Shown: in pieces, positions 16,777 to 24,951 of the stretch
How positions within the stretch are numbered: position 1 is the stretch's first letter
Layout: each line of letters starts with the position of its first letter
Source: Streptomyces varsoviensis
Lineage (GTDB): Bacteria > Actinomycetota > Actinomycetes > Streptomycetales > Streptomycetaceae
Length of the DNA stretch: 64,000 nt
Direction: 5' to 3'
NCBI RefSeq assembly: GCF_000718635.1
Contig: NZ_JOBF01000020.1
Coordinates: 62,001 to 126,000 of the forward strand
Notes under the pieces: generated by a model
Database searches by the model: none
What the model saw: only the letters and a program-made list of their open reading frames with translations
Told to the model about the DNA's origin: nothing
Made by a program: the position numbers and the translations under genes

Positions 16777-17191
16777 GCCGAGCAAGATAACTCGGCTGCC
16801 GCGCCGACCGGGAACGCCCTCCGCCTCGGGCCCGGTCTCCCCGGGCGGAATCCGGGCCGGCCCTCCATCTCCCGGGAAATCAGCGTCCACAATTCGCTAT
16901 TTGTTGCATCTGCACGTGCACGCGGCTGGAGAAGCGAAATCGGCTTGCCGTCTCTTCGCCTCGCACGAGTGAAATCCAGTGCGAGCGGACCGCCACGCCC
17001 CATTCCGGGGGTTCGACCGTATGTACCGCCAGGAGCGACGACGACCGCCTCCGCTCTTCCGGGTCCGAGGTGGCGAATGGGCGGGTTTTGACGCTACCTT
17101 CTGCATTGCCTGCGAGGGACTTTCCCGTGCCGTGGGCAGCGGGCTCGCGCAGATGGCCCCGGGAGGCGTCCGCCGCCGAAAGGACCCGATC
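16777..17191. other. 415-bp divergent intergenic region
   Basis: No gene is convincing here. An alternative upstream start for the sigma-like gene would use part of it, but the codon bias is weak. It separates the minus-strand ATPase from the plus-strand sigma-like gene and so holds both promoters. A perfect 10-bp palindrome TGCACGTGCA lies at 16911-16920 beside a less GC-rich segment (16890-16915). Confidence 0.55.
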
Positions 17192-17620
17192 ATGGCCCGG
17201 CCGCCCTCCTCCTCGTCGCTGGAGTACGCCGCCTTCCACGAACTCCACCACGCTTCCTACCTCCGCTACGCCCGGCTGCGTACGGGCGACCAGGCCACCG
17301 CGGCCCGCGCCGTCGACGCCGCCTTCGCCCACCTGGCGTCGGCCTGGCCCGACGTGCTGCGCAGCGCCTGCCCGGCCGCGCTCGCCTGGCAGGTCCTGGG
17401 CCGTACGGTCGTCACGCACACCGACTGCCGCCGGCCGTCCGCGCTGTGCGAGATCTACCACCGGCTGGAGGACCGACAGGCGGACGTGGTGCTGCTCCGC
17501 CGTCACCTCGGGCTGTCCGGCGAAGCGGCGGCGGCGCTGATGGGCATCGACCCGTCCCTGCTGTACGCCCTGCTGCGCGTCGCCGAGCGGGCAGCGCCGC
17601 CTCCCGGGCCGTACGCCTGA
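17192..17620 (+). CDS. Small sigma-70 (ECF)-like protein
   Basis: 142 residues from ATG 17192, which has an AAAGGA ribosome site about 8 nt upstream. The N-terminal half (about 10-60: FHELHHASYLRYARLRTGD...AVDAAFAHLASAWPDV) resembles region 2 of ECF sigma factors. The C-terminal part (LLRRHLGLSGEAAAALMGIDPSLL, about 107-130) resembles the region 4 helix-turn-helix. The protein is shorter than a typical ECF factor (about 170-200), so it may be a degenerate or regulatory sigma-like protein. No anti-sigma gene is adjacent. Confidence 0.65.
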   Translation: MARPPSSSSLEYAAFHELHHASYLRYARLRTGDQATAARAVDAAFAHLASAWPDVLRSACPAALAWQVLGRTVVTHTDCRRPSALCEIYHRLEDRQADVVLLRRHLGLSGEAAAALMGIDPSLLYALLRVAERAAPPPGPYA

Positions 17621-17630
17621 CCGTGCCCCT

Positions 17631-17678
17631 GGCCGTACCTCCGGCCGTACCTTCGGCCGTACCTTCGGCCGCACGCCC
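17631..17678. repeat. 12-bp tandem repeat after the sigma-like gene
   Basis: GGCCGTACCTTC or GGCCGTACCTCC occurs three times in direct succession (17631-17666), followed by a diverged fourth copy. It starts 11 bp after the stop codon. Its function is unknown. Confidence 0.85.
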
Positions 17679-17804
17679 GGCCGCCCGGCGACGGCTTCTC
17701 CGCTCCCCCGTTCGGGGGCTGGCCGCTTCCCAACGCGCTGTCTAGCATGGCCAGTTCCAGCAATACTCGCATCTGCCGGCGACGCGTCGGGGGGCGGATG
17801 AACG

Positions 17805-18629
17805 ATGAATCAGCGGGAGAAGAACATTTCTCACACCATCGATGTGCACACCCCCAGCGTGGCCCGGATGTACGACTGGCTGCTGGGCGGGATCGAAAAC
17901 TACGCCTCCGACCGGGAAGCGTGCCAGGAGCTGCTGGAGATCGCGCCGAGCACCCAGGTCCTGGCCCGCAACAACCGCGCGTTCCTCCAGCGGGTGGTGC
18001 GCGTCCTGGTGGAGGACTACGGCATCCGCCAGTTCCTCGATCACGGCTCCGGGCTGCCGACGCAGGACAACGTCCACCAGATCGCCCAGCGCAGCGATCC
18101 CGGGTGCCGCGTGGTCTACGTCGACAACGACCCCATCGTGCTGGCCCATGGACGTACGACGCTTGAGGAGAACGACCGGACGGCCATCCTCAACGAGGAC
18201 ATGCGCAACACCGCGGCCATCTTCGACAGCGAGCCCGTCCGGCGGCTCATCGACCCGAACGAGCCGATGGCCGCGCTGTTCGTCTCCGTCCTGCACTGCC
18301 TGCGCGACACCGACGACGAGATGGACCCCGCCGCCGTGATCCGCCGGGTGGCCGAGCGCCTGCCGGCGGGCAGCTATATGGTCATCTGCCAGCTCGTCAG
18401 CGACGATCCGGCCGTACGGGACGGGGTCACCCATCTGATGGAGGTCGCCACCGGCGGCACGTGGGGGCGGGTGCGCGAGCAGCGCGAGGTACGGGCGTAC
18501 TTCGGGGACATGCGGGTGCTGGAGCCGGGGCTGGTCGACGTCCTCGACTGGCGGCCCGACACGCCGGTCCTGCCCCCCGAGCAGCGGGCGGTCGACTGGG
18601 TGGAGTGGGGCGGCGTGGCCCAGTTGTGA
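17805..18629 (+). CDS. DUF574-type SAM-dependent methyltransferase
   Basis: 274 residues. Residues 14-35 (HTPSVARMYDWLLGGIENYASD) are the signature of the actinobacterial S-adenosylmethionine methyltransferase family formerly DUF574 (Methyltransf_19). The Rossmann fold follows, with a degenerate glycine motif FLDHGSGLPTQ (77-87) and the acidic VDND (105-108). The family is expanded in Streptomyces and often sits near XRE/DUF397 pairs, exactly as here, where it is convergent with such a pair. The substrate of the family is not established. Confidence 0.9.
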   Translation: MNQREKNISHTIDVHTPSVARMYDWLLGGIENYASDREACQELLEIAPSTQVLARNNRAFLQRVVRVLVEDYGIRQFLDHGSGLPTQDNVHQIAQRSDPGCRVVYVDNDPIVLAHGRTTLEENDRTAILNEDMRNTAAIFDSEPVRRLIDPNEPMAALFVSVLHCLRDTDDEMDPAAVIRRVAERLPAGSYMVICQLVSDDPAVRDGVTHLMEVATGGTWGRVREQREVRAYFGDMRVLEPGLVDVLDWRPDTPVLPPEQRAVDWVEWGGVAQL

Positions 18630-18641
18630 CCCGGGGGACCG

Positions 18642-18680
18642 GGCCCGGCGAATCGGCCCGGCGAATCGGCCCGGCGGATT
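18642..18680. repeat. 13-bp tandem repeat
   Basis: GGCCCGGCGAATC is present twice exactly (18642-18654, 18655-18667) and once with changes (18668-18680). It lies between the methyltransferase stop and the bidirectional hairpin. Confidence 0.85.
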
Positions 18681-18701
18681 GGCCCGGGGAGTTGGCCCAG
18701 C

Positions 18702-18752
18702 GGGGCGGTCCAGCGAGGGGCCCAGCGGGGCGGCCCCTCGCTGGACCGCCCC
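18702..18752. terminator. Perfect 19-bp stem hairpin between convergent genes
   Basis: GGGGCGGTCCAGCGAGGGG (18702-18720) is exactly complementary to 18734-18752, with a 13-nt loop. It lies between the stop of the plus-strand methyltransferase (18629) and the stop of the minus-strand XRE gene (18767), so it should act as a bidirectional, factor-independent GC-rich terminator. Confidence 0.85.
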
Positions 18753-18766
18753 GCCGGGCGGGTCCG

Positions 18767-19705
18767 CTACCCGTCGGCGATCGCCGCGCGGTACCGCTCG
18801 ATCGCCGCGTCCAGCAGTCGCAGGCTCTGCTTCCGGTCGGCGGCGGCGTTGGACAGTTCGAGCAGCACATGGCGGTACCGCTCCACCTCCGCCGGCTTGG
18901 TCACGTAGTTCGCGCTGTCGACCTGCTCGATGTAGACCAGTTCGGCCGGGCCGCCGTCCCCGAAGACCAGGTGGGTGACGGGGGTCGGGGGCGAGACGCT
19001 GGCGCCCCTGGCGAACTCGACGATGCGGATGTTGACGTTCTGCTCGCCCTCGGCGTACTCCGCCGCCAGTTCCCTGAGGTGGGTGAGCTGCTCCCACATC
19101 ACCCTGGGGCCGCCGACCGGGCGCATCAGGATGCCCTCGTCCAGCAGGGCGATCACCTGCGGCCGGTTCTCGTGGTGCAGCAGGGCCTTGCGGCCCATCT
19201 TCAGCTCCAGGCGGCGGTCGACGACATCGGCCTCCGCCGCGGGCATGGCCGCCTCGACGAGAACTCGGGCGTAGGCGCGGGTCTGCAAGAGGCCCGGCAC
19301 CACGTAGTTCTCGTAGGTGGAGATCTTCCGGGCGGCGCCCTCCAGGCCGATGAGCCGCTTGAGGAAGGAGGGCGTCACATCGGCGTACTGCTGCCACCAC
19401 GCGTCGTCGTGCATCAGCCGTAACAGGGAGTCCAGTTCGCGCATCTTCTCGGGGTCGGCCCCGTAGTGCCGTGCCAGATCCTTGACGTCCCGCTCCCGGG
19501 GCGGGCTCTCCCCGCGCTCCAGCCGGCTTATCTTGGACACCGAGGCCCGGATGACCGGGGCGACTTCCCTGAGCGTCAGCCGCCGTTCGAGGCGCATCTG
19601 CCGCAGTTCCTCGCCCAGCAGCCGGGGCGCCGCCTCGCGCTTCGAACCGGGCAGGGCGTGCACGGACGCCATGGGAGCGTCCTGGTACTTACGGACAGCG
19701 GACAT
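18767..19705 (-). CDS. XRE-family regulator with DUF5753-type C-terminus
   Basis: 312 residues from ATG 19705, chosen over the upstream ATG because GGAGG lies 6 nt before it. The XRE helix-turn-helix is at about 31-85 (LRQMRLERRLTLREVAPVIRASVSKISRLERGE). A ~200-residue C-terminal domain (about 105-300, WWQQYADVTPSFLKRLIGLE...) is the DUF5753-type domain. Such proteins pair with small DUF397 proteins, and one is encoded directly upstream. Leu95 is encoded by TTA (19421-19423), so expression may need the bldA tRNA and be growth-phase dependent. Confidence 0.93.
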   Translation of the reverse strand: MSAVRKYQDAPMASVHALPGSKREAAPRLLGEELRQMRLERRLTLREVAPVIRASVSKISRLERGESPPRERDVKDLARHYGADPEKMRELDSLLRLMHDDAWWQQYADVTPSFLKRLIGLEGAARKISTYENYVVPGLLQTRAYARVLVEAAMPAAEADVVDRRLELKMGRKALLHHENRPQVIALLDEGILMRPVGGPRVMWEQLTHLRELAAEYAEGEQNVNIRIVEFARGASVSPPTPVTHLVFGDGGPAELVYIEQVDSANYVTKPAEVERYRHVLLELSNAAADRKQSLRLLDAAIERYRAAIADG

Positions 19706-19725
19706 ACGCCCCTCCTGTCGGCACG

Positions 19726-19776
19726 CGATGCTCGGCACTCGATGCTCGGCACTGGATGCGCGATGCCCGATGCTCG
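19726..19776. repeat. 14-bp direct repeats upstream of the XRE gene
   Basis: CGATGCTCGGCACT occurs at 19726-19739 and 19740-19753, followed by three more GATGC-containing fragments to 19776. It lies in the 143-bp spacer between the DUF397 and XRE genes, close to the XRE ribosome site, and could be an operator or a simple minisatellite. Confidence 0.75.
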
Positions 19777-19848
19777 ACCAGATGCCATTTTCCAGGCTGA
19801 GGGACGTATGTCCGCCGAATCAAGCCATGGCCGGGTACCAGTGTCCGG

Positions 19849-20082
19849 TCACTCGCCCAGGTGGTCGAACTCCGCGGCCTTGACCCCGGCGATGAACGCC
19901 GCGATCTCCTCGCGCGTGTATACCAGCGCGGGCCCGTGCGGGTCACGGGAGTTGCGCAGCGCCACCGCTCCACCAGGGAGGCCGGTGACTTCGACGCAAT
20001 TCCCACCGCCGGTGCTCGCGGAACTCTTGATCCACACAGCGCCGGGAATCATGTCGGCGGGCATACCATTCTCGAATTCCAT
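19849..20082 (-). CDS. DUF397 small protein
   Basis: 77 residues. The hallmark sequence WIKSSASTGGGNCVEV (17-32) and the later RDPHGPALVYT..EEIAAFIAGVKAAEF identify DUF397. It is the upstream partner of the XRE gene on the same strand, 143 bp apart. In this family the small protein usually works with, or antagonises, the paired XRE regulator (as in bldB/whiJ-type systems). Its exact role here is inferred from context. Confidence 0.93.
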   Translation of the reverse strand: MEFENGMPADMIPGAVWIKSSASTGGGNCVEVTGLPGGAVALRNSRDPHGPALVYTREEIAAFIAGVKAAEFDHLGE

Positions 20083-20441
20083 GCTGTGGCCTCTTCCTTC
20101 CGCGTTCGCCTCAACGGCCCGTTCGGCAGCGGGGCTTCACCCATGCCCCCGGCATGCCGCGCCCCGCGCGTGCGCCACTCCGAGAGCCGGACCGTAAGGG
20201 GCGGGAATCCCATATGCAATTGCATGATGGGCGGTACGTGAGAATGCTAGCCACTCCGCGCTCCCGCCGCTCCCCCTGAACGGGCGTGATTCCGGGCGTA
20301 CTTGGCGAACACCGACATCCGCAGTACCGGCCGGGGACGCCCGCCGTACCGGCAGTGGCCGCCCCGGCCCGTGGGCAGCCTTCTGCCAGTTCGTCAGCCG
20401 ATCAGCCGGTCATTCGGTCAATCGATCAATCGGTCAGCCGG
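20083..20441. other. 359-bp spacer with promoter palindrome and repeat array
   Basis: No gene is supported. It is upstream of the DUF397-XRE operon and downstream of the PEP-mutase-like gene's stop. The part near 20210-20250 is less GC-rich and probably promoter. At 20394-20448 there is a GATCAGCCGGTCA / GGTCAATCGATCAATCGG array of short imperfect repeats that can fold on itself, right after the end of the minus-strand gene at 20442 (the last few bases overlap its 3' end). Confidence 0.55.
20214..20225. promoter_or_regulatory. 12-bp perfect palindrome upstream of DUF397
   Basis: ATGCAATTGCAT is a perfect AT-rich palindrome 132 bp upstream of the DUF397 start, unusual in such GC-rich DNA. It is a candidate operator, perhaps for the XRE protein itself. 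Confidence 0.45.
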
Positions 20442-21260
20442 TCACTCGGGCTTCGCGAGCAGCTCGTTGAGTTCCGCGTAGGTCAGGGCCCCGGTGAGTG
20501 AGTCGTAGCTCCCGCCGGTGAAGAGTTCTCGCGCGGCCCGCTGGGCGGTGGCGTAGGCGGCCAGGGTGACGCCCGAGCCGAGGCTGACGCGGGCCGCGCC
20601 GAGGGCGCCGAGTTCGGCGATGGCCGGGGCGCCGGGGCCGGCCAGGACGTTCAGCGGTACGGAGATGCCGTCGGCGAGGGCGGCGATGGTGTCGGCGTCG
20701 GTGACGCCGGGGACGAAGACGCCGTCCGCGCCCGCGTCGATGTACGTGCGTGCCCGCGCCAGGGTCTCCTCCAGCCGGGTCTCGGGGTCGCCGAGCCCGC
20801 GCAGGTAGGTGTCGACGCGAGCGTTGAGGAACAGGTCCGCCCCTGCCTGGTCGGCGGCCCGCCGGGCGGCGGCCAGCCGCGCCGCGAGTTCGCGCGGGGG
20901 CCGGGCGCCGTCCTCGATGTTGACGCCGACCGCGCCGGCCGCGAGCACCCCGGTGACGGTCTCGGCGACGTCGGCGGCGTCCTGCCCGAGACCCCCCTCG
21001 ATGTCGGCGGTGACCGGTACCGCGACGGCGGCGGCGATCCGGGCGACCGCGTCCAGCGCCTGGTCACGGGTGAGGACGTCGCCGTCCGGGGACCCCAGCG
21101 ACCAGGCGACGCCCGCGCTGGTGGTGGCGATGGCGGGCGCGCCCGCGGCCTCGATGACGCGGGCGCTCGCTACGTCCCAGGCGTTGGCGAGGGCGAGCGG
21201 CGCGGAGGGGGTGTGCAGGGAGCGGAAGAGTTCGGCGTTGTTCGGCCGCGAGGTGGTCAT
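20442..21260 (-). CDS. Isocitrate lyase/PEP mutase family enzyme
   Basis: 272 residues from ATG 21260 (an ATG 5 codons upstream is the alternative). TIM-barrel features of the PEP mutase/isocitrate lyase superfamily are present: LANAWDVASARVIEAAG (24-40), TTSAGVAWSLGSPDG, the metal-binding segment VTADIEGGLG (83-92), VNIEDG, and NARVDTYLRG. The isocitrate lyase KKCGH motif is absent, so it is more likely an oxaloacetate-hydrolase, carboxyphosphonoenolpyruvate mutase or methylisocitrate-lyase-like enzyme. There is no phosphonate cluster nearby. Precise reaction unknown. Confidence 0.85.
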   Translation of the reverse strand: MTTSRPNNAELFRSLHTPSAPLALANAWDVASARVIEAAGAPAIATTSAGVAWSLGSPDGDVLTRDQALDAVARIAAAVAVPVTADIEGGLGQDAADVAETVTGVLAAGAVGVNIEDGARPPRELAARLAAARRAADQAGADLFLNARVDTYLRGLGDPETRLEETLARARTYIDAGADGVFVPGVTDADTIAALADGISVPLNVLAGPGAPAIAELGALGAARVSLGSGVTLAAYATAQRAARELFTGGSYDSLTGALTYAELNELLAKPE

Positions 21261-21314
21261 GGACGCAGTGAACACCGGCGGCCGCCCGCTTTCCAGCGGA
21301 AATCCGACCTGACC

Positions 21315-21800
21315 TCAGAGGGCGAGGTACATCACGTGCAGGCCGACCAGGCCGTGTTCGGGGTGGTCGAAGGCTTCGGGGACGGTGCCGATGATCTCGA
21401 AGCCGAGGGACTTCCACAGGCGCACGGCGGAGTCATTGGTCTCGACGACCGCGTTGAACTGGATGCCGCGGAAACCTTCCTCGCGGCTCCAGTCGACGAC
21501 GTGCTCGCCGAGGGCGCGGCCGACGCCCTTGCTCCGGCGCGCGGGGTCGACGAGGAAGGAGGCGGTGGCGACGTGGGAGCCGCGGCCGGGGCGATTGGGG
21601 CCCATTTTGGCCGAGCCGAGGATCTCGCCCTCCTCGACGGCGACGACCGTGCGCCCCGGGGGCTGCTCCATCCACCAGGGGCGCGCTTCCTCAAGGGTCT
21701 GGGTCTCGGGGTACGCGTATGACGTGCCCTGGGACATGATCTGCGAGTAGAAGCGGTAGATGTGGGGCCAGTCGTCGTCGGTGGCTGTACGGATCTCCAT
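21315..21800 (-). CDS. GNAT-family N-acetyltransferase (phosphinothricin acetyltransferase-like)
   Basis: 161 residues from ATG 21800 (ATG 21812 is an alternative). The sequence has DDWPHIYRFYSQIMSQGTSYAYPE at the N-terminus, motif A RRSKGVGRA (88-96), and then FNAVVETNDSAVRLWKSLGFEIIGTVPEAF, a pattern typical of the Pat/RimI-like GNAT group that includes phosphinothricin acetyltransferases. The substrate is not proven. It lies 54 bp upstream of the PEP-mutase-like gene on the same strand and could be in one transcript with it. Confidence 0.88.
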   Translation of the reverse strand: MEIRTATDDDWPHIYRFYSQIMSQGTSYAYPETQTLEEARPWWMEQPPGRTVVAVEEGEILGSAKMGPNRPGRGSHVATASFLVDPARRSKGVGRALGEHVVDWSREEGFRGIQFNAVVETNDSAVRLWKSLGFEIIGTVPEAFDHPEHGLVGLHVMYLAL

Positions 21801-22241
21801 TCGCCGCAGCATACGTGTACGAGCCGCCCGTATCATCACCTTTTCGCAGCGCGGGCCGGCGCGGGCCGACGTGCGGGTCCCGGACGTGAGTGAGTGCCGT
21901 TCCTCGGGCTGGCCTCGGGGAACGGCACTCGGGAGACGGCGGTCGTACGGGCGGGGCCGGGCGGGACGGCACCGTGCGATCCGCGGGCTTCGCCGATGGA
22001 GACGGCGGGGGAAGCGAGGCCCGGTGGTGCGGTGGGTGCGGACCGGCCGGCACCGGACGCGCCGCCGCTCGTGACGGTGGCCACCGGCTGCCATGGTGGA
22101 ACCGTCACGTTCCGGTACGACACCGTCGCGCTGTGACGCCGTCGGGGCCGCCACTCCGCTGGCCGCCGGCTGGAGCGCCCTGACCGGCAGGCTTGCCTGG
22201 GGCGCCAGTGTCGTGGCCGTCGAAGCTCGCCGGGAGGGGAA
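21801..22241. other. 441-bp region with a hairpin and no convincing gene
   Basis: Between the GNAT start and the AA10 gene's stop. A GTG-started plus-strand frame at 21894-22136 (80 codons) has moderate third-position G/C bias, but its start lies inside a perfect hairpin and it has no recognisable motif, so I do not call it. The hairpin could end transcripts from the AA10 gene about 310 bp upstream. Confidence 0.5.
21892..21930. terminator. 12-bp perfect stem hairpin
   Basis: GAGTGCCGTTCC (21892-21903) pairs exactly with GGAACGGCACTC (21919-21930) across a 15-nt loop that is itself partly self-complementary. It is well placed to stop minus-strand transcription before it enters the GNAT promoter. 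Confidence 0.55.
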
Positions 22242-22760
22242 CTAGTTGCCGACGTTGACGTCGATGCAGGCGTAGAAGGCGTTGGACGTGTCCGCGATGT
22301 TCCAGACCGCGAGCACCTTCTGCTTGCCCTTCAGGCCGCCGAAGTTGACCTGGTGGGTGACCGTCTCGTTGGGCCGGTGCCCGCCGTCGTTGAACTCCGC
22401 TATCTTGCGGCCGCTCGCGAAGTACTGCCAGGTGCTGGTCGCGTGGCTGACCGTCAGCTTCCACTTGAAGGCCGTCGTGCTGCCCACGGGCGTGACCTTC
22501 CAGCCCTTGCTGTCATTGTCGAGTTCGGAGAAGCGCGCGTTGCCGCCGCTGCAGCTCTTCAGGCCCTTCGGCCCCTCGACGCTCTGGGGTTCCCACTTGA
22601 TGGGGCCGCACTGCACGGTGCCCGCCGCGCACTGGGCCTGACGGCTCGGGGGCGAGGACACATAGCCGTGCGCGCTCGCCGGGCCGACCGGGAGGGCCAC
22701 CACGAGGATCGGGGCGACGCCCGCGCCGATCCAGGCAGCCAGCTTTCGTTTCGAGTTCAT
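22242..22760 (-). CDS. Secreted AA10 lytic polysaccharide monooxygenase (chitin-binding)
   Basis: 172 residues. The signal peptide ends at ASA, so the mature protein begins with His31 (HGYVSSPPSR), as required for the copper histidine brace; the second brace residue is His106 in VSHATST. Conserved Cys and aromatic residues follow. The protein is a single catalytic domain with no carbohydrate-binding module. It should oxidatively cleave crystalline chitin, or possibly cellulose, outside the cell. The single-domain size is typical of Streptomyces chitin-active enzymes. It is transcribed alone. Confidence 0.95.
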   Translation of the reverse strand: MNSKRKLAAWIGAGVAPILVVALPVGPASAHGYVSSPPSRQAQCAAGTVQCGPIKWEPQSVEGPKGLKSCSGGNARFSELDNDSKGWKVTPVGSTTAFKWKLTVSHATSTWQYFASGRKIAEFNDGGHRPNETVTHQVNFGGLKGKQKVLAVWNIADTSNAFYACIDVNVGN

Positions 22761-23015
22761 GCCAACTCCTTCACGCGGCGGCGGTGTCGCTCCTCACGCA
22801 CAGGACGGCCGGAAAGGCCGAAAGCGACGCCTCGGAACCGCGCTAGCCGATTGGTCTGTACCATACTCGTTGTCTGACCTCGGTCAATAGGTGGCGCAAA
22901 CATAACCGCCGGTCGGCGCACCGCGCGTCGATCCCGCCCCCGCACCGCCATCCGGCCCTCCGCCCTCCCCCGCCACTCTTGCGCCGGACGTCCGGCCTGT
23001 AGTCCGCTGACTCCC

Positions 23016-24623
23016 ATGAAGAAGAGGAGTGTTGCCACGCTGATCGCCGCCTTGGCCGTGGGCTCCGTTCTCGCGGGGATATCGGACGTGAGCGCGGGGG
23101 CCGCCGAGCCCGGCGACCACCGCCCCTCGCCCGTCGGCGCCGCCCCCGAGCTGGGGGTCGACCTCGACACGGTGACGATCCCGGAGCTGCAAGACCGTAT
23201 GGCGGAGGGCGAACTGACCTCGTCGGCGCTGACCGACGCCTATCTGCGCCGGATCAAGGCCATCGATCCCACCATCCACGCCGTGCTGCGCACCGACCCG
23301 ACGGCTCGACGCCAAGCGGCCGCCAGCGATGCCAGACACCGGCACGGGCACACCCGCGGCCCGCTCGACGGGATTCCCGTGCTGCTCAAGGACAACGTGG
23401 ACACCCGTGATCTCCCGACCACGGCCGGATCGCTGGCCCTGGCCGAGAGGCCGCCGGACGCCGACGCCGCCCTGGTGACCCGGCTGCGCGACGCGGGGGC
23501 CGTCATCCTCGGCAAGACCAATCTCTCCGAGTGGGCGAACTTCCGCGCGGCGAAACCGACGTCAGGGTGGTCGGCGGTCGGCGGCCAGACCCACAACCCC
23601 TACGTACTGGACCGGAACCCCTGCGGTTCCTCCGCCGGCTCCGCCGCCGCACTCGCCGCCTCGCTGTCACAGGTCGCGATCGGCACCGAGACGGACGGCT
23701 CCATCGTGTGCCCGGCCGGGATGAACGGCGTCGTCGGACACAAGCCCAGCCTCGGGCCGGTCAGCGGAAAGGGCGTGGTGCCGATCTCCGCGGAGCAGGA
23801 CACCGCCGGCCCCATGGCCCGTAACGTCACCGACGCCGCGCTCACGTTCGCGGTGCTCAGCGGAGACCGCGATGCCGCCCGCTCCGGGGCGCTCTCGGGC
23901 GACTTCACCCACCCGGGCGGGCTGCGCGGGAAGCGCATCGGGCTGTGGCGGCTGCCCTCGCTCGGAGCGGAGGTGGACGCCGTGATGACGCGCACGGCGC
24001 GGACCCTGCGCAACGCCGGAGCCGAGGTCGTCGAGGTGACGCCGCCGTACCAGAAGCGCATCGGCGAACTCGAATTCCCGGCGCTGCTCAGCGAATTCCA
24101 CCGCGACATCGACGCCTACCTCGCCACCCGCGAGGGCGAGCGGACCCCGCGGAACCTCGCCGAGCTGATCGAGTTCAACCGGACCCATCCCGCGGAACAG
24201 ACCTGCTTCGCCGGCCAGGAGCTGTTCGAGCAGTCCCTCGCCGCGCCGCCCACCACCGACCCCGAGTACCGCGCCATGCGCGCCGAACTGACGGACCTCG
24301 CCAAGCGCTCCATCGACGAGACCATGGCCGCTCACCGCCTCGACGCCATCGCCTCGCCCACGAACCCGCCCGCCTGGACGACCGACTGCGCACGGGGCGA
24401 CAACGACATCATCCCCTCCTCGACCCCCGCGGCCGTCGCCGGCTACCCGTCGCTGTCGGTGCCCGCCGGGTCCGTGGGCGAGCTGCCGATCGGCCTGCTC
24501 CTGATGGCCGGCGACCACCAGGACCACCGGCTCCTGGCGCTGGGCGCCGCCGTGGAACACCGGCTGGACGCCTGGCGCGCGCCCCGCTATCTGCCGACCA
24601 CGGGGACCACCGCCTCCCGGTGA
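23016..24623 (+). CDS. Secreted amidase-signature family hydrolase
   Basis: 535 residues with an N-terminal Sec signal (KKRSVATLIAALAVGSVLAG, cleaved near VSAGAA). The amidase signature is intact: Lys125 in VLLKDN, the cis-serine in CGSSAGS (203-209) and nucleophile Ser229 in TETDGSIVCPAG. The family hydrolyses amide bonds of small molecules or peptides. Export suggests scavenging of amides or peptides. There is no twin-arginine motif. It is divergent from the AA10 gene and ends at a strong terminator. Confidence 0.93.
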   Translation: MKKRSVATLIAALAVGSVLAGISDVSAGAAEPGDHRPSPVGAAPELGVDLDTVTIPELQDRMAEGELTSSALTDAYLRRIKAIDPTIHAVLRTDPTARRQAAASDARHRHGHTRGPLDGIPVLLKDNVDTRDLPTTAGSLALAERPPDADAALVTRLRDAGAVILGKTNLSEWANFRAAKPTSGWSAVGGQTHNPYVLDRNPCGSSAGSAAALAASLSQVAIGTETDGSIVCPAGMNGVVGHKPSLGPVSGKGVVPISAEQDTAGPMARNVTDAALTFAVLSGDRDAARSGALSGDFTHPGGLRGKRIGLWRLPSLGAEVDAVMTRTARTLRNAGAEVVEVTPPYQKRIGELEFPALLSEFHRDIDAYLATREGERTPRNLAELIEFNRTHPAEQTCFAGQELFEQSLAAPPTTDPEYRAMRAELTDLAKRSIDETMAAHRLDAIASPTNPPAWTTDCARGDNDIIPSSTPAAVAGYPSLSVPAGSVGELPIGLLLMAGDHQDHRLLALGAAVEHRLDAWRAPRYLPTTGTTASR

Positions 24624-24664
24624 CCCGACGCGCCGTGAACGAGCGCTCCTGAGCACTTCCGCCT

Positions 24665-24696
24665 GAAGGCCGCCCGCAGCACGTCGGGCGGCCTTC
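24665..24696 (+). terminator. Intrinsic-like terminator of the amidase gene
   Basis: GAAGGCCGCCCG (24665-24676) pairs perfectly with CGGGCGGCCTTC (24685-24696) over an 8-nt loop, followed by the pyrimidine run CTCTGCTTTCC. It lies 42 bp after the amidase stop. Confidence 0.85.
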
Positions 24697-24723
24697 CTCT
24701 GCTTTCCGAGCGGTGCGCTCGCT

Positions 24724-24769
24724 GTACGGGGCAAGTCCGCGCGTACGGGGCAAGTCCGCGCGTACGGGG
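24724..24769. repeat. 19-bp tandem repeat
   Basis: GTACGGGGCAAGTCCGCGC occurs at 24724-24742 and 24743-24761, with a third partial copy. It lies between the amidase terminator and the protease gene, upstream of the likely protease promoter. Confidence 0.85.
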
Positions 24770-24951
24770 TGGGTGTGCCGTACGAGGCCGGTGTGCCATA
24801 CGGGATGGCGAATCTTTTGTGAGGCACCCGCAACCTCGCCTCGGCCCGCGCGTCGTTCCCTGACGAGGGACGACGCGCGAGGGCTCCACGAGCCCCGCCG
24901 GCCAGTCGTCCCAGCAGCACCCTCGGCACCATCAGCACTCATGGGAGAGTC

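Noticed and set aside
16979..17191. Longer start for the sigma-like protein at 16979
   Set aside because: The added 71 codons have weak third-position bias and no sigma-like features, while ATG 17192 has a good AAAGGA ribosome site.
21894..22136. GTG-started 80-codon plus-strand frame
   Set aside because: Its start is inside a perfect hairpin, there is no ribosome site or recognised motif, and the opposite strand is equally open.
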